Shown: in pieces, positions 40,701 through 51,942 of the stretch | Layout of the letters: the number at the start of each line of letters is the position of its first letter | Position numbering within the stretch: position 1 is the first letter of the stretch | DNA from: Manihot esculenta | Lineage: Eukaryota; Streptophyta; Magnoliopsida; Malpighiales; Euphorbiaceae | Assembly: GCF_001659605.2 (NCBI RefSeq) | Contig: NC_035173.2 | Span: 15,741,003 to 15,805,002 of the forward strand | Reading direction: 5' to 3' | Length of the DNA: 64,000 bases | Notes under the pieces: model-generated | What the model was told of the DNA's origin: nothing | The model's database searches: none | What the model saw: only the letters and a program-made list of their open reading frames with translations | Position numbers and translations under genes: made by a program

Positions 40701-43700
40701 AATTAAAATGTCTGTTTTTTTTTAATATATTAAAATATTCTCATAGTTTGATTCCGTTAATTAAATAGGACATTGTTCCTTTTAACTCTACCATTATTCC
40801 ACTCTTTTTTTTACTCTTTACCATTGTTCCACTCTTTTTCTTCTGATCAAAGGTGAGAAGAATAATTTTATGTCCAAATTAGTCTCTACTTTTATAGTCA
40901 AGAACCTTAATTTTTAAGTGGCAATAGTAATCGTCTCATCCATCTTCAAGCCTTTTTTTGAATGCTTTAAGCACTTATCGTATTTCCAATCTCTAAAGGG
41001 AAGTGATGAACCTTAATCTATCGAGAACCATCTCCCAGAGATTGAGCATGGCCCCTTCTTCCAACTTTTAATAGTCTAAGTTGGACAAGTTGCAACTCAC
41101 AATTAATGGTGGGATTTCCATTTCCACAAATGGCATAAATCTCCAAATTTTCATATTTTTCTGAGGGGAAGAATTGAGGGTCCAATTTTTTAAAATTCTT
41201 GCTTTTCTATTTTGTTGAATTTCAACCATGGTCCTACCTTCATCATCCCTTGAACCAAGAAGTTGCAGCGGCAACGGTTGCTTCTGTTCAACTTGGTATA
41301 GTGAAGTACCATGCTGCTGCGGATAGCATAACTTCATTAGCTCCCTCTAATTCTGCCTCAATCACTGCCACCAATAGTGTTTGTTAAATTTGGGTCAGGC
41401 CTAATTCACCCTAAAAGTTAGGCCAAAGGGGAGGAGTGTCTATGACCCATATAAGGGTACATTTCAACGATGAGCTTCAACTATCCAAATATATCTAGCA
41501 ATGAAATCCAATGCTTGGAAATTTTTTAAAACAATGCATACCCATGCCAATCCCTGTACATGTAGAGGCACTTTCACCAATGGCATAATTTTCATGGCAG
41601 CAACACCAGTTAAGCCACAGTTGCTGCATAACTTTCCCCTCTCTCTCAAATGGGGCCAAACCATCACACTCTTTGCCCCCCCCCCCCCCCCCCCCTTAGC
41701 GACCACCACCACCATCGGACTGGTAATAGCAGCCGTCCCATGTTTGCACTTGCATCTAATATTGAGACAAAATCTTACCCGGAACAAACAACAATCTGAC
41801 ATCCTCCTTGAGTCAAATCCCATTCTGCCCATGTTCATCATTTCTCATTTATGTCTTGCACATCCCTCTTTTTGAGACTAAAAAAATTCATTGACAGGAT
41901 ATTTGTAGAAATAGGATGAAAGAGAGGAATTGAGCCGAGAGTAAGGAGGAGAATGATCTGGACCAAGAGGATGAAGAGGAGGAGCCATGATCGATTACAG
42001 GATAAAGAGGAGTTTGACAGAATCAAATAGATTAACAGAGCCATGACTAGTTACAGAATGAAGAGGAGTTTGATGGGATATTTGAGGGTAATTTAGTCTT
42101 TCTCATATAGATTAACGGTGCAATAGGTATAAAATAGACGAAAGTCCTTTTATATTCACAGAATTAAACTATGGGGACATTTTAATGTAATGCAATACAA
42201 AGATATTTTAATTAATAAGGTCAAGCTATAGGGTCACAGTAGTAATTACCCCTTTTTCATTAACTGTATACTATTTTCTGTTCTTAATGCTGATATTCTT
42301 TATAATGTCTTGTTTCACTCTAAATCTTTGTTTTCTTTTGAAACTTATATCTTTTGTAGTACTTGTTTTGTGCTAGATGTTTGTGCACAGGCTGCAAAAT
42401 TGGATTCAAAGTCTCTTTTCTATGTCTTTCTTGGATATTCTCTTCTTCAAAAAGTGTTTAGGTGTTTCTCTCCAGCATTTAATCATTGTCTTGTTTCTAC
42501 AGATTTCACATTTTTTGAATCTACTCCATTTGATCTTCTTTCATTTATTTATGAGTCATGGGGATGAACATGATCTTTTGGTTTACATTGTTCAACAAAG
42601 TATCCAGTCCTCAGCATCCTCTCGTGCCAACACCTCTTCTTCGTCCTATTGTTTATCTCTATTCCAAGAAGATTTTCCACCAGTTTCTTTGTTGGAAGGT
42701 CTAGTCCAATCCCATCCACCCCTCCTTAGTTTGATCTAGATCTTCCCATTGGTCTTTGCAAAGGGAAGCGATGATGTACTTATCCTATCTCTTCTTTTAT
42801 CTCTTATGATCAATTGTCTCCAAAATCCCATTGTTTTTTTCTAGTTCACCTTATTTCCATTCTTAAACTATTAGCAAGGCTATACATGTTGATTGGAGTC
42901 TTACTATGCATCTCACCCTTTTTGGCATTATGCAATGAAAGAGGAAATAGTGGCTTAAATGTCAAAGGTACTTGGAAATTGATCTCTCTATCTTCAGATA
43001 AAAAGGTTATTGATAAGGGTACCCTCAAGTTGATGAGCTTGACTATTCTGGTAGCTTCTCTTCTATTGTTTATTTATTGCTAGGCAGCTACTTTTAATTG
43101 GTCCTTACACTAGGTAGATATAAAAAATACTTTCCTCCATAGTAATCTTTAAGAGGAGGTTTACATTTAGGTTTAAATTTACACCTGGTTTTGTTGCTTA
43201 TGGGGAGTAGGATAAAGTTTGCTAACTTCAGAAAACTTTGTATAGCTTGAAACAAAACTGTGGGACTTAGTTTAAAAGATTCAATGAGGTAGTACAACAA
43301 TTTAATATGCATAAGAGTTAATTTAATCATTTGGTATTTTACAAAAGTTCTAAGTCTAGCCTAATCTTACTTGTAGTCTATGTTGACGATATTGTCATTA
43401 TTGGAAGTGACTCTATGACAAAGTGTAGCTAAGTACTACTCACACGCTTGTGAGGAAGAATAAGTCTGAGAGAAATTTTATATTGTACTATTTTATTGAA
43501 GTGAAAATAAATTGCCCTAGCATAAGATAATGAGGTATTTATAGAGTTTAATTCCCATAATTAGGATAGAAATAGAATTCTATAATTTAGGAAGACAATT
43601 TCTAACAAAATAGGAAGATACTAATTCTAACTAATGTAAAATTTACAAAATAGCTTCCTAAATAAAACAAAAGACTCTTAAAACTAATCTATACATTGTA

Positions 43701-46700
43701 GAAAAGCTAAAATGGGAAGTTTAAATAACATAATAATAAAAAGGAAGAAATCTCGATCAAAATAGGCGAACAGCTAGTGCCTCTCAGAGTCAGGCGCACC
43801 CTGGGGTGTGCTGCTGATCTTCTGCAGCCCTATTCTTTGAGCACTTCGGTTCCCCTTTCCTTCCTTGTTGCTGGTGCCAATTCTCCATGAATAGGACACT
43901 TAGTTCCTTCACATCAATCTCCTCTGTTTGGGAAAAACTCGACCTTGAGTTGAAGTTTTCAATAGGATATAAGGGCTTACCCATGGAATGGAAAGAATAT
44001 AAATCAATAATATTGTAAGTCCTTGACATTTTCAAATTTTCTGGCAAATCAACAACATAGTCATTATTATTGATCTTGTGAACAATTGCACAAGGACCGT
44101 ACTTATTTAGTTTTAGCTTGTTATAGGTGCCTTATAGGAAATTTCTCATGCCTTGGGAACATTATTACCTTGTCCCCAATTTCAAATACTTGTTTCCTTT
44201 TATGCTTATTAATAACATCCTTATACTTATTGTTAGTCTCTTCAAGTTTCGATTTTACCTCTTGATGTACTTTAACAATTTGTTTAGCCATGTATTTAGC
44301 TATCACATTCTTTCCTTCCACTTTTAGTGAGTTCGTCAAATTAAGTGTATGTTGAGACACTTTAGTATAGACTGTTGAAAATGGTGATCTTTCAATAGCA
44401 GTATGGATGGTACAATTGTCAGCAAATTAAGCTTGTGGTAAAGCAACATCCTCCTGCATTAGTTTATCCGTATCCCTACAAATGCTTCAAATCAAGTTTC
44501 TCAAGGTGCAATTGACCACTTTGGTTTGACTGTTACTTTGATGTGTAATGCTACTGAAATTCAAAGAAGAGTCAAATAATTTTCATAAGGTTCTTTAAAG
44601 GTGATCCAAGAACTTACTATTTCGGTCTAAAGTGATGGATTTTGGTATGCCATGCAAACACTATTTCCTTGAACAATTTGGTAATATGAATCGTATTGAA
44701 AGTTATCTTATAAGGAATAAAGTGTGCCATTTTTGAAAACCTATCAACAACAACAGACACAAAATTCACTCCTCTTTGTATTCTTGGTAAGCTCAACACG
44801 AAATCCATAAAAAAATCTTCTTAAATATTTTTAGGAACAGGTAAAGGCATGTACAAATCAGTATTATAGGATTGTCTTTGGATTTTTAGCAAGTGTAACA
44901 CTTCATGATAAATTTTGTTATATTTTGCATAATTGAGACCAATGATACCTCCCTTCCATCTTTCCAAGTGCCTAGCTAGTCCTCCTCCATATAAGTCACG
45001 AATCACCTTCCCTTAAAGAGGTTTGAGGAATGCAAAGCTGGTTCTTATGCATCAAATATCCATCAAACACATAAAAATTATCAATAGGATGGACATAAGA
45101 ACACTTGTCTCATATTTCTCCAAAATCTCAGTTGGAATGCTCTTATCTCTTCCCAAGTGTCTAGCTAGTCCTCCTCCATGTAAGTCACAAGTCGCCTTTT
45201 CCCTTAAGAAGGTTTGAGAAATGCAAAGCTAGTTCTCATGTATCAAATATCCATCAAACACATAGAAATTATCAATAGGATGGACACGAGAACACTTATT
45301 CCATATTTCTCCAAAATCTCATCGTCGGAATAGAGTTCTTTTTAGTTGTTTGAACCCCACAATCTCATTGCTCAATGTCATTGTCTCCTGTTTACTCTAA
45401 GCATCTATCATTCGATTTTGAACTCCAGATTTGTGCTTAAGTCGATAAGAAAATTTTTGCAAAAATTGACACCACCTTGTGCGTATGTCTTTTCTAATCT
45501 TCTTTTGGCCATTGATGTATTTTAGAACTTTATGGTCAAGATACTGGACAAACTTTTTTCCTATTAAATAAAGCTCCCAAGTTTTAAAAGCACGAACCAT
45601 AAAGTAGAATTCTTTATCATAGGTGCTATACTTTCTCCTAGCACCACTTAGTTTCTCACTAAAATATACTATCGGTCTTTTTTTGGGATAAAACAACACT
45701 TATCCTAACTCTACTTACCTCATAATTTACTTCAAATAGCTTATCAAAGCAAGGTAAAGTTAACACTAGTGCTCTGCAGTGCAACTTTTTTTTTTAATTA
45801 ATTTTTTTTTGAAGGACGTTAAAGCTATATGAGACTTTTTCACTCCATTGGAACTTCCTTTTGTTCAAGCACTCGATTATCAATGCTGCAAATGGTGCTA
45901 AAATCTTTGATAAAGAACGCCAGTAGAAGAGCGCCAGTAGAAAGTGGCGGACCCATGGAAATTTCGTATAGTCAACATATCAGTTGGGATTGGCTACTCC
46001 TTTATTTATTTTTATTTTTTGCTTCAGCAACATGAATCTTTCACTTACAACATATCCCTACAATGGTAGTTTGTTAATTAGGAAACTACTTTTCTTGAAG
46101 TTGATGTGTAATTTGTTGTCCTGCAAGACATCAAGACCTTTTCCAAGTACATTAAATGTTCATCTTCCGAGTTGCTATACATGAAGATATCATCAAAATA
46201 TACAATTACAAACTACTCGATAAAGAGTTTTAATACCTGATTAATCAACCTTATGAAAAGTACTAGCCTACTAGGTGCATTGGACAATCTAAATGACACA
46301 ACAGGCCATACATGAATCCTTTCTTTTGTTTTAAATGTAGTTTTCCACTCATTTGCTAGCTTATTCAAATTTGATGGTAGCCATTTTTCAAATCTAGCTT
46401 AGTAAACTATTTAGCACTATGTAGTTGCTCCATCGTATTTTCCAATATAAGAACTGAAAATTTATAGCCCATTGTGATCTTGTTGATGGCGCGACTATCT
46501 ACATATTTTCCGACTTCCATCCTTCTTAGGTGCTAGTAATGCATGATAACACCTGGACTAATGCTCTCTTTGATTACTCCCTCCTGCAAGAGCTCCTCAC
46601 TTTCTCTTTAAGTAGCTCACTCTCCTTTGTATTCATGTGATGGTGTAGCAAGTTTGGGAAACTTGCACCTGGGTTAAGGAAAATTTGATGTTAAATATTT

Positions 46701-48049
46701 TGTGTGGAAGGTAGTCCATCCATTATTGTCTTCCATTATCAACTATTCTCTTCAAATTCTTTTAACAATGGTCGAGGATCATCCACTTGTGGCTTTGACT
46801 CTTCCAATAGTACTTGTTTTACCACTGAAAACATCGGTTAGGATAGGGGTAATATGCCCCTTATAAGGGTTTTAGGCACCTCTCCTCTTGAGGTAGCCTT
46901 TGGGTGAGTTCGGTCTAACTCAAATTTAACATGGTATTAGAGCCTTCTCCTTTTGAGCTAGCATTTGGGTGAGTTGGGCCTAACTCAAATTTAACATAGT
47001 ATTAGAGCCTTCCCACCGATGTTGGCCCTTCCTTTAATATTTCATGCTTCAGTGAAGTTCTAAGCAGCGTGATGGAGCGTGTTAAATCCCACGTTAATTT
47101 GGAATAAGAGGAAATGTGCCTCTTATTAGGGGTTTAGGCACTCCTCCCCTTTGATCTAGCTTTTGGGGTGAGTCAGGCTTAATCTAAATTTAACAATATG
47201 TGTTTTATTTCTTTCCAATAGTAAAAATAAGATATTGTTGTTTTATTAGTTTTTCTTTCCAATTTTCTGTAAAAATAGATCATGCATTTGTTTTACTAGA
47301 GATTTAAGTCTTATTGTTTAACTCCATCTGCTACATACAATTTTAATTATTTATGGGTTTCTATGATTTGAAAGCCCTAGTATTTCAATTGCTTGCCACA
47401 TAATGCAATTATTATTTGTCAACCCCCTTATCTATGCGAGGTACTTTTGTATTCATCATAAAGCTAAATTTGGTTTGTGATATTAGTCGCTTCATGTTCC
47501 TTTCTTATATGCATAAGTTTCATATATAGTTCAGATGTGTTGTTATAGATTACTGTCGTCACTTCTACTTATTATTTCAGGTGGTTGAAAATTATAAAGA
47601 CTTTGCATTCTCCGATTATGCAAGAGTGGGAAGAGCGCTGGCACTTTATGAGATTGGAGACAAAGATGAAGCGATTGCTGAGATGGAGGATGTTTCCATA
47701 TCTTTGAAGGGATATCCAGGTATCTGTTAAGATTTTGCATTTCAAGGCTATGCTGACAACATGACATGTTAGCTTTAATATGTTGTCTTATAGAAGCTAT
47801 TGTTTTTGAATTTTTCGTATGATGTTTTCCTATTTAACTATAAATTTCTTGATGCGGTCGACAGAAGTACATGCAGCTCTTGCAGCAGCATTATACGTGG
47901 ACAAGCATGCCCCTCTGCTAGCAGAAAATCAGTTCACAATTGCAACTCTGCTTGATCCTCACTATACAGACCTTTCATATGTAAAAGAAACTAAACATTG
48001 GCCTCCAAGTTTGGTCAGTTCTTTGCAACGTTTCATCACTCTGTCCTAG
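34434..48049 (+). CDS. TPR-like protein, probably chloroplast lumen, 3 exons
   Basis: Join 34434-34787, 47581-47719, 47865-48049: 678 bases, 225 residues plus stop, with GT-AG introns. Residues 1-62 look like a two-part transit sequence: Ser/Thr/Pro- and basic-rich, then a twin Arg at 30-31 (STRRFFLF), a hydrophobic stretch, and VKA before residue 63, a typical lumen-processing site. The mature part has TPR-like helix pairs ([22 protein letters not shown], then [22 protein letters not shown]). The C-terminus [16 protein letters not shown] is tidy. I recognise a conserved plant TPR family protein but not its symbol or function. Intron 1 is 12,793 bp and full of transposon remnants; intron 2 is 145 bp. 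The frame is free of stops, so the gene is probably active. Confidence 0.85.
35483..35540 (+). repeat. (CTT)n microsatellite
   Basis: About 19 uninterrupted units. Between 34800 and 35480 I see only ordinary AT-rich intron sequence. Confidence 0.95.
36040..36091. repeat. Poly-T tract
   Basis: T-rich run with a few C; on the minus strand an A-tract that might mark an old retroposed end, but no element body is clear. Confidence 0.7.
36170..36470. repeat. Imperfect inverted repeat, hairpin-forming
   Basis: GATTCAAACATATTTCTCAA near 36179 pairs with TTGAGAAATATGTTTGAATT near 36412. TTTTGCAT, the ACTTT block and AATTTGTTGCAAATCTA pair in order with their complements further in. Arms are about 100 bases with a short centre near 36290-36340. 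Confidence 0.65.
37228..38280. mobile_element. Long-inverted-repeat MITE-like element
   Basis: Left arm about 37228-37500 and right arm about 37985-38280 are inverted copies: TTAGACATAAAAG..CCAAAACTTTA on the left against TAAAGTTTTGA...TATCCAATAAGC on the right, and GATCAATTTTAAATTAGT against ACTAATTTAAAATTGATC. Each arm holds the AAACTTTA/TAGCCAAAA wording twice. The centre has no coding frame. Arms of this length suggest a Mutator-like derivative; I could not confirm a target duplication. Confidence 0.6.
38640..39205 (+). pseudogene. Unrecognised weak ORF fragments in intron 1
   Basis: Two short frames, 38654-38839 and 38960-39202, look more protein-like than their surroundings (Ser/Asp/Pro-rich, with SDPFG twice, and DITPDITPP). 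An acidic, disordered tail of a transposase is possible, but no known domain can be named. The region may be the remnant of a DNA transposon captured in the intron. Confidence 0.25.
39563..40697. mobile_element. Nested long-inverted-repeat element, copy 1
   Basis: Outer arms: the left from 39563 (TACTTTAAAAATAGTCAATTTAA wording) pairs with the right ending near 40697 (TTAAATTGACTATTTTTAAA). A second tier (39760-39870 with 40390-40520, around ACTTTACAATT) lies inside, and an inner inverted pair at about 40058-40140 and 40256-40335 surrounds the centre. There is no ORF. The same architecture recurs at 50146-51248. A MULE-type MITE is the best guess; target duplications were not found. Confidence 0.65.
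40698..42299. other. Intron segment with no clear gene
   Basis: It contains a poly-C run at 41676-41695 and, at 41388-41460, a TTAGGCCAAAGGGGAGGAGTG segment that matches in inverse orientation the repeats at 46840-47190. Short frames on both strands around 41460-41880 overlap each other and show no domain. Confidence 0.5.
41676..41695 (+). repeat. Poly-C run of 20
   Basis: Uninterrupted C tract, unusual in a sequence this rich in A and T. Confidence 0.9.
42300..43430 (+). pseudogene. Ty1/copia pol remnant
   Basis: In changing frames: the region after integrase ([20 protein letters not shown] and [11 protein letters not shown]), a Ser/Pro-rich linker with a [13 protein letters not shown] segment, then reverse transcriptase pieces ([12 protein letters not shown] and the catalytic [12 protein letters not shown] near 43370-43415). 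Many stops and shifts. No LTR is evident. Confidence 0.85.
43433..46700 (-). pseudogene. Ty3 pol remnant with probable 3' LTR
   Basis: On the minus strand from high to low: RT ([10 protein letters not shown] near 46490 and YHQI near 46340), RNase H ([23 protein letters not shown] near 45660), integrase (MDFVLSLP with [12 protein letters not shown] near 44800, GDKVIMF near 44160) and an integrase tail to about 43790. From there to about 43433 a noncoding block with a minus-strand CTCTATAAATACC and AATAAAATAG looks like an LTR. The RNase H wording fits CRM/Reina-type chromoviruses. It is heavily decayed. Confidence 0.8.
44964..45345. repeat. 189-bp tandem duplication in the Ty3 remnant
   Basis: CCAAGTG(C/T)CTAGCTAGTC at 44964 and again at 45153, with collinear sequence through TTATCAATAGGATGGACA in both copies. 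Confidence 0.8.
46840..47190. repeat. Short tandem repeat, three diverged copies
   Basis: Three units sharing TTTGGGTGAGTT and CTAACTCAAATTTAACAT (ending about 46935, 46995 and 47205), two of them followed by AGTATTAGAGCCTT wording. The CCTCTTATTAGGGGTTTAGGC form at 47120 matches the inverse of 41388-41460. Confidence 0.65.
47581..47719 (+). CDS. TPR gene exon 2
   Basis: 139 bases after ATTTCAG, ending CCAG before GTATCT; it completes the first TPR unit and holds the second. The acceptor has a T-rich tract. Confidence 0.88.
47865..48049 (+). CDS. TPR gene exon 3
   Basis: 185 bases from after CGACAG to TAG at 48047-48049. The split Glu codon joins cleanly with exon 2. It encodes the last helices and the C-terminus. 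Confidence 0.88.
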
Positions 48050-48473
48050 AAATATGAATTATACATACAAGACTTAAGTTGAATGCATGAATATCATACT
48101 TATCAGTTACAAAACAATCTTTTATTACCATTTTGTATCTGTATTCTTTCCTTCATTTTGTTTCTTGGAGAAAGGAGGGGTGGGGGTGGCTGTGAGACAA
48201 ATTAGTTGGTATGTGTATAGCACATTAGCTTATAAACGTGATGTTCAAATTTGGAATACCAATTCTATAGTTGATGGGCATTATTCTGCTAATGCCTAAA
48301 GCCTAATATTAGATAAAGTCTCATCTGAACCTCACTTCTTGCTTTGAATTGGTGTTGTTTTTCTATTTGATAATTCTCTTAATACCTATCAAGTACTTAC
48401 TGGGGACTGGTGAGCTAAAATCGCAAAAGGGAATCTTCTGGGCCTTTCATTCATAGGCTTGCTAAAGTCTTGT
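48050..48473 (+). other. 3' flank of the TPR gene
   Basis: The probable 3' untranslated region lies at the start. I see no confident polyadenylation site and no other gene. Confidence 0.4.
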
Positions 48474-49116
48474 TGTAACACCCTAATTTATTTGGAAATA
48501 ATATTTACGATTATTATTAGAGATAAAATTCGATAATAATTTGAGAATGAATTTTAAATTAAATCCGGATAAAAATAAAAGTTTCAAAAATTTGAATAAC
48601 TAAAATGATTTTTCTTAGTTAAAATGTTGGGATTAAAAGTGTAAATTTCCTTAAAAGGACACTCTTCGTGTTCAAGTCACGGGCTTTTGTTTTGTCCATA
48701 CAATTTTAAAAAATAAATTGTAGTGTGCAGGTCAATTGTTTATAAAAAAAGTAAATTGAGTTAATTAATTTTGAGTCAAGCCAAAAATAGTATAAAAAAT
48801 CATTTACTTCGGTTTGAGTTGAGAACTATTACAATTGCTATAAGAACTAGTCTGAATTAGATAATTGAGCATAATTAGTAGGCTTATGAGAAAATGGCTA
48901 TCTGTGCGAGACGAGATGAAACCGTTAAACATTAACGAATCACAATATTCAAAGACTCAGTCCTGATTTAACAATTATACCCATTCGAATGCATCACAAA
49001 ATTGAGTAAGAGAGATGTAATGTTCACATCAATTATTTAAAAAAAAGTAACTTTTAGACTAAATAAAAAATGAATTCAGAAATTATTTGAATTCATTATA
49101 ACAATCCGCGGTTACA
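48474..49116 (+). mobile_element. Solo LTR with target duplication CTTGT
   Basis: 643 bp, TGTAACACCCTAA to CGGTTACA, flanked by CTTGT at 48469-48473 and 49117-49121. The TGTAACACCC start and GGTTACA end are of the Ty3 type. There is no internal domain. Its body is not similar to the Tk LTRs, so it is a separate family. Confidence 0.88.
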
Positions 49117-50145
49117 CTTGTCTATATTAAAATTTGCTCTCATTTCACCAAGATCATATTTTTTTTTATTTATAATGTCAGTCTAGATGGGTTTTAGGCC
49201 CATAATTTAAAACGGAGCGATTAGTTTTAGATTTTATGATAGATTTGAATTGGATCTAACTTTTGTTGCCGACGTTCAAGATCCGCGATAACTTTTCAAA
49301 AAAGGAATTTCGAAATGCAACTTTCAAAAGTGTGACGAAGGCTACATGCCTATCATAAAATTCGAGATGAAAATTTCACAGTTTAAGAGGTTAATTTTAA
49401 ATTTTAATTATTTTTTTAAATATTTTTATAATTTTATATATTAGAATTTTTTCTATTATAAATAGGGTTTTTTATTTGAAACTCATTTTTCAATCTTTCA
49501 AAAATTTCAATATGATTTTTTGATTTCTAACCTCTCATTTTTATTATATCATCTTAATCGAGCATTATTAGTTAAAACTTCCGACGAAATCTAATAAATT
49601 TATTATCATAATTACTCTTTCTAGTAGCTGCATTTTATGAGCTGCCAAACAATCTGAAACCACTTGTTAGGAATAGAGAAAGCTCAAAATGTCAAGAAGT
49701 ATTGGAAGAGCCTTGCAAGTTGCAAGAATTCTTGCAAGCATGTTGATTAACCCTTGTTTCAAGACAAGCTTTTCTTTCTTGTTGCGTTATCAGAACGAAA
49801 CTGCCAAGTCTTTGTGTCCGGATAGAAATGAATCTAGATTTCTAAAAATGAAAACACCAGCTTTTGGCATTTTACCTAAAAGCATTAATTTCTGTTCTGT
49901 GAGATCGAAAATCCAGCGCATAGGTGCATTTTTTTTTTTTAAAAAAAAAAAAAAAAGATAATTTGTAATACTTTCAGAAATTTAATAAAATTCACACTTC
50001 TTACTATTTTAATAGGAAATAATTTAGTACTTAAAAGTTCAATTTTATTAATAAAATAATCATTTCGATAAAATTTATTATTAAATTATTACAATTTCTT
50101 CATTTCAATTTTATTTTTTACAACAATTTAATCCTTTAATTTTAG
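49117..50145. other. Intergenic, no confident gene
   Basis: A 90-codon frame at 49689-49961 runs into a poly-T/poly-A hairpin (49929-49956) and has no recognisable domain; I do not call it a gene. Confidence 0.4.
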
Positions 50146-51248
50146 AAATAATTATTAAAAACATATTATATTTTACTATTCTTTTTAATTATACTCTATA
50201 TTTTAAAAATAACCAATTTAAGCATATATTTTTAAAACTTTCATCAATTATACCCAATTGCTAATAAAACTGTTAATTCACTAATAAAAATATCATATCA
50301 TTACTAAATCGTCACAATATAATACGAAATTATTGCTAAAAAAGTTATCTTTCTACAATTATTTGTAATTTTACTATATATTTTAAAAGTAACCGATTTA
50401 ACTCTATATTTTTAAAGTGATTAAAAAAATTGCTATTCCACCATTGGCAATGCCACATCTTTTTTGTCGAAGATGGAGATACCGTGTCGTTGCTACGTTA
50501 TCATATTATCGCTACTATTCTCATAATATAATATGAGATTATTACACTTATATTGTATTTACGTTTATAAAATAAATATTAAAATTCATAAAAGCTTAAT
50601 TAGTAATTTTATAAGGTAAAAATATTAAGTTTGCCTCTAAATTATATAGCCAGAGATAAAAATATCAAATTTTATATTTCAGTTTAAATTTGTCCATAAA
50701 TTATTATTAAATTATTAAATAAGTCCAAATAAAATTAAATAGTTTGAGAAAAATATAGTTCATACTCTGAAATCCTGATAATAATAATCTCATGTAACCT
50801 CTGAAATCCTGATAATAATAATCTTATGTAACCTTTTAAATATAGTTTATGGATAAATTTATAATAAAAAATGAAAATTTAATATTTCTTATCTGCTTTA
50901 TAGTTTAGGGATAAATTTTACTTTTCAATCCATTTTATAGTATGATTGCATCGTGTTTCCATTAATAACTTAACAATGAATTAAGGATTTTTTAACGGTT
51001 GGGTAGAATTGGTGAAATTTTAAAAGTAATTATTTCTAAAATATAAAGTAAAATTGCAAATAATTATAAAGTGCAAAATTTTTTTATAATTATTTTGTAT
51101 TGTAATGATTCGGCGATAATGTAATATTTTTGTTAGTTGATTTATGATTTTTTAACAGTTGAATATAATTAATAAAAGTTTAAATTAACTATTGTTAAAG
51201 TATATAATTGCAAAAAATTATAAGGTATAGATTTTTTTGTAATTATCT
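50146..51248. mobile_element. Nested long-inverted-repeat element, copy 2
   Basis: Same order of arms, tiers and centre as 39563-40697 (shared wording includes TATATTTTAAAAATAACCAATTTAA and the GTTTAGGGATAAATTTTACTTTT block), but clearly diverged. It sits in intergenic DNA, with no ORF. Confidence 0.6.
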
Positions 51249-51942
51249 CTTAATTTTAATAATTTATAATAATTTAATTCTTATAGTTTGAATATTTATA
51301 ATAATTTAGTTTCTTTAATTTGAGTTGAATTTTTTAATTAGCAGTTAATTAATGATAAATTTAATAAAAAATTATTTTATTAATAAAATAAAAATGCAAG
51401 ATTTAATTTGTTAACTATTAAAAAAAATAAACACTAATACTTGAATTTTAAAATATATCTAATATCATATGCCGACATGTTACTGTCCAGACTGACAATT
51501 GTTCCAGTAACTTTGACCTATGTAAAATTTTGTACAGAGGCTAATCAATTCTAACTTGACATTAGCCTTTTCTAACTTGATGTGTAACTCCAAGTATCAC
51601 TATAAAAAATTACATAAATATTGAAATCATTACAAAATATTTTATTTTTATCATCAAAAGTTTATTATGACAAAATATTATTGTAACAGCAACTGTTATT
51701 GTAACCACATAATAAAATGTATACTATAATAAATATTATTATCCTTATGAAAAAGAATTTTTTTTTATAATAAAATTATTAATTACCATAAAATTGTATA
51801 TCTTTAATAACATATAATTCATTATAATTTATATCTACTTTTTATCATTATTGTTTTTACTGGGCATTAAAAATGTAATATTGTATTTATAAATTATTTA
51901 TTTGATTTTTTTTTGAAATGGATTATTTGGTCATTAAATAAT

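Larger units (their letters stand above)
34788..47580 (+). other. Intron 1 of the TPR gene, 12.8 kb
   Basis: GT at 34788, AG at 47579-47580 after ATTATTTC. The TPR unit is interrupted in mid helix and continues without loss in exon 2, so no exon seems to be missing. The intron holds, in order, a CTT run, a hairpin-forming repeat, two long-inverted-repeat elements, an unexplained weak ORF, a copia pol remnant and a Ty3 pol remnant. Confidence 0.85.

Noticed and set aside
41464..41875. Overlapping frames on both strands with Gly or Pro runs
   Set aside because: The runs come from the poly-C tract; no domain and no splice context.
49689..49961. 90-codon frame
   Set aside because: Ends in a poly-T/A hairpin; no recognisable domain or conserved pattern.
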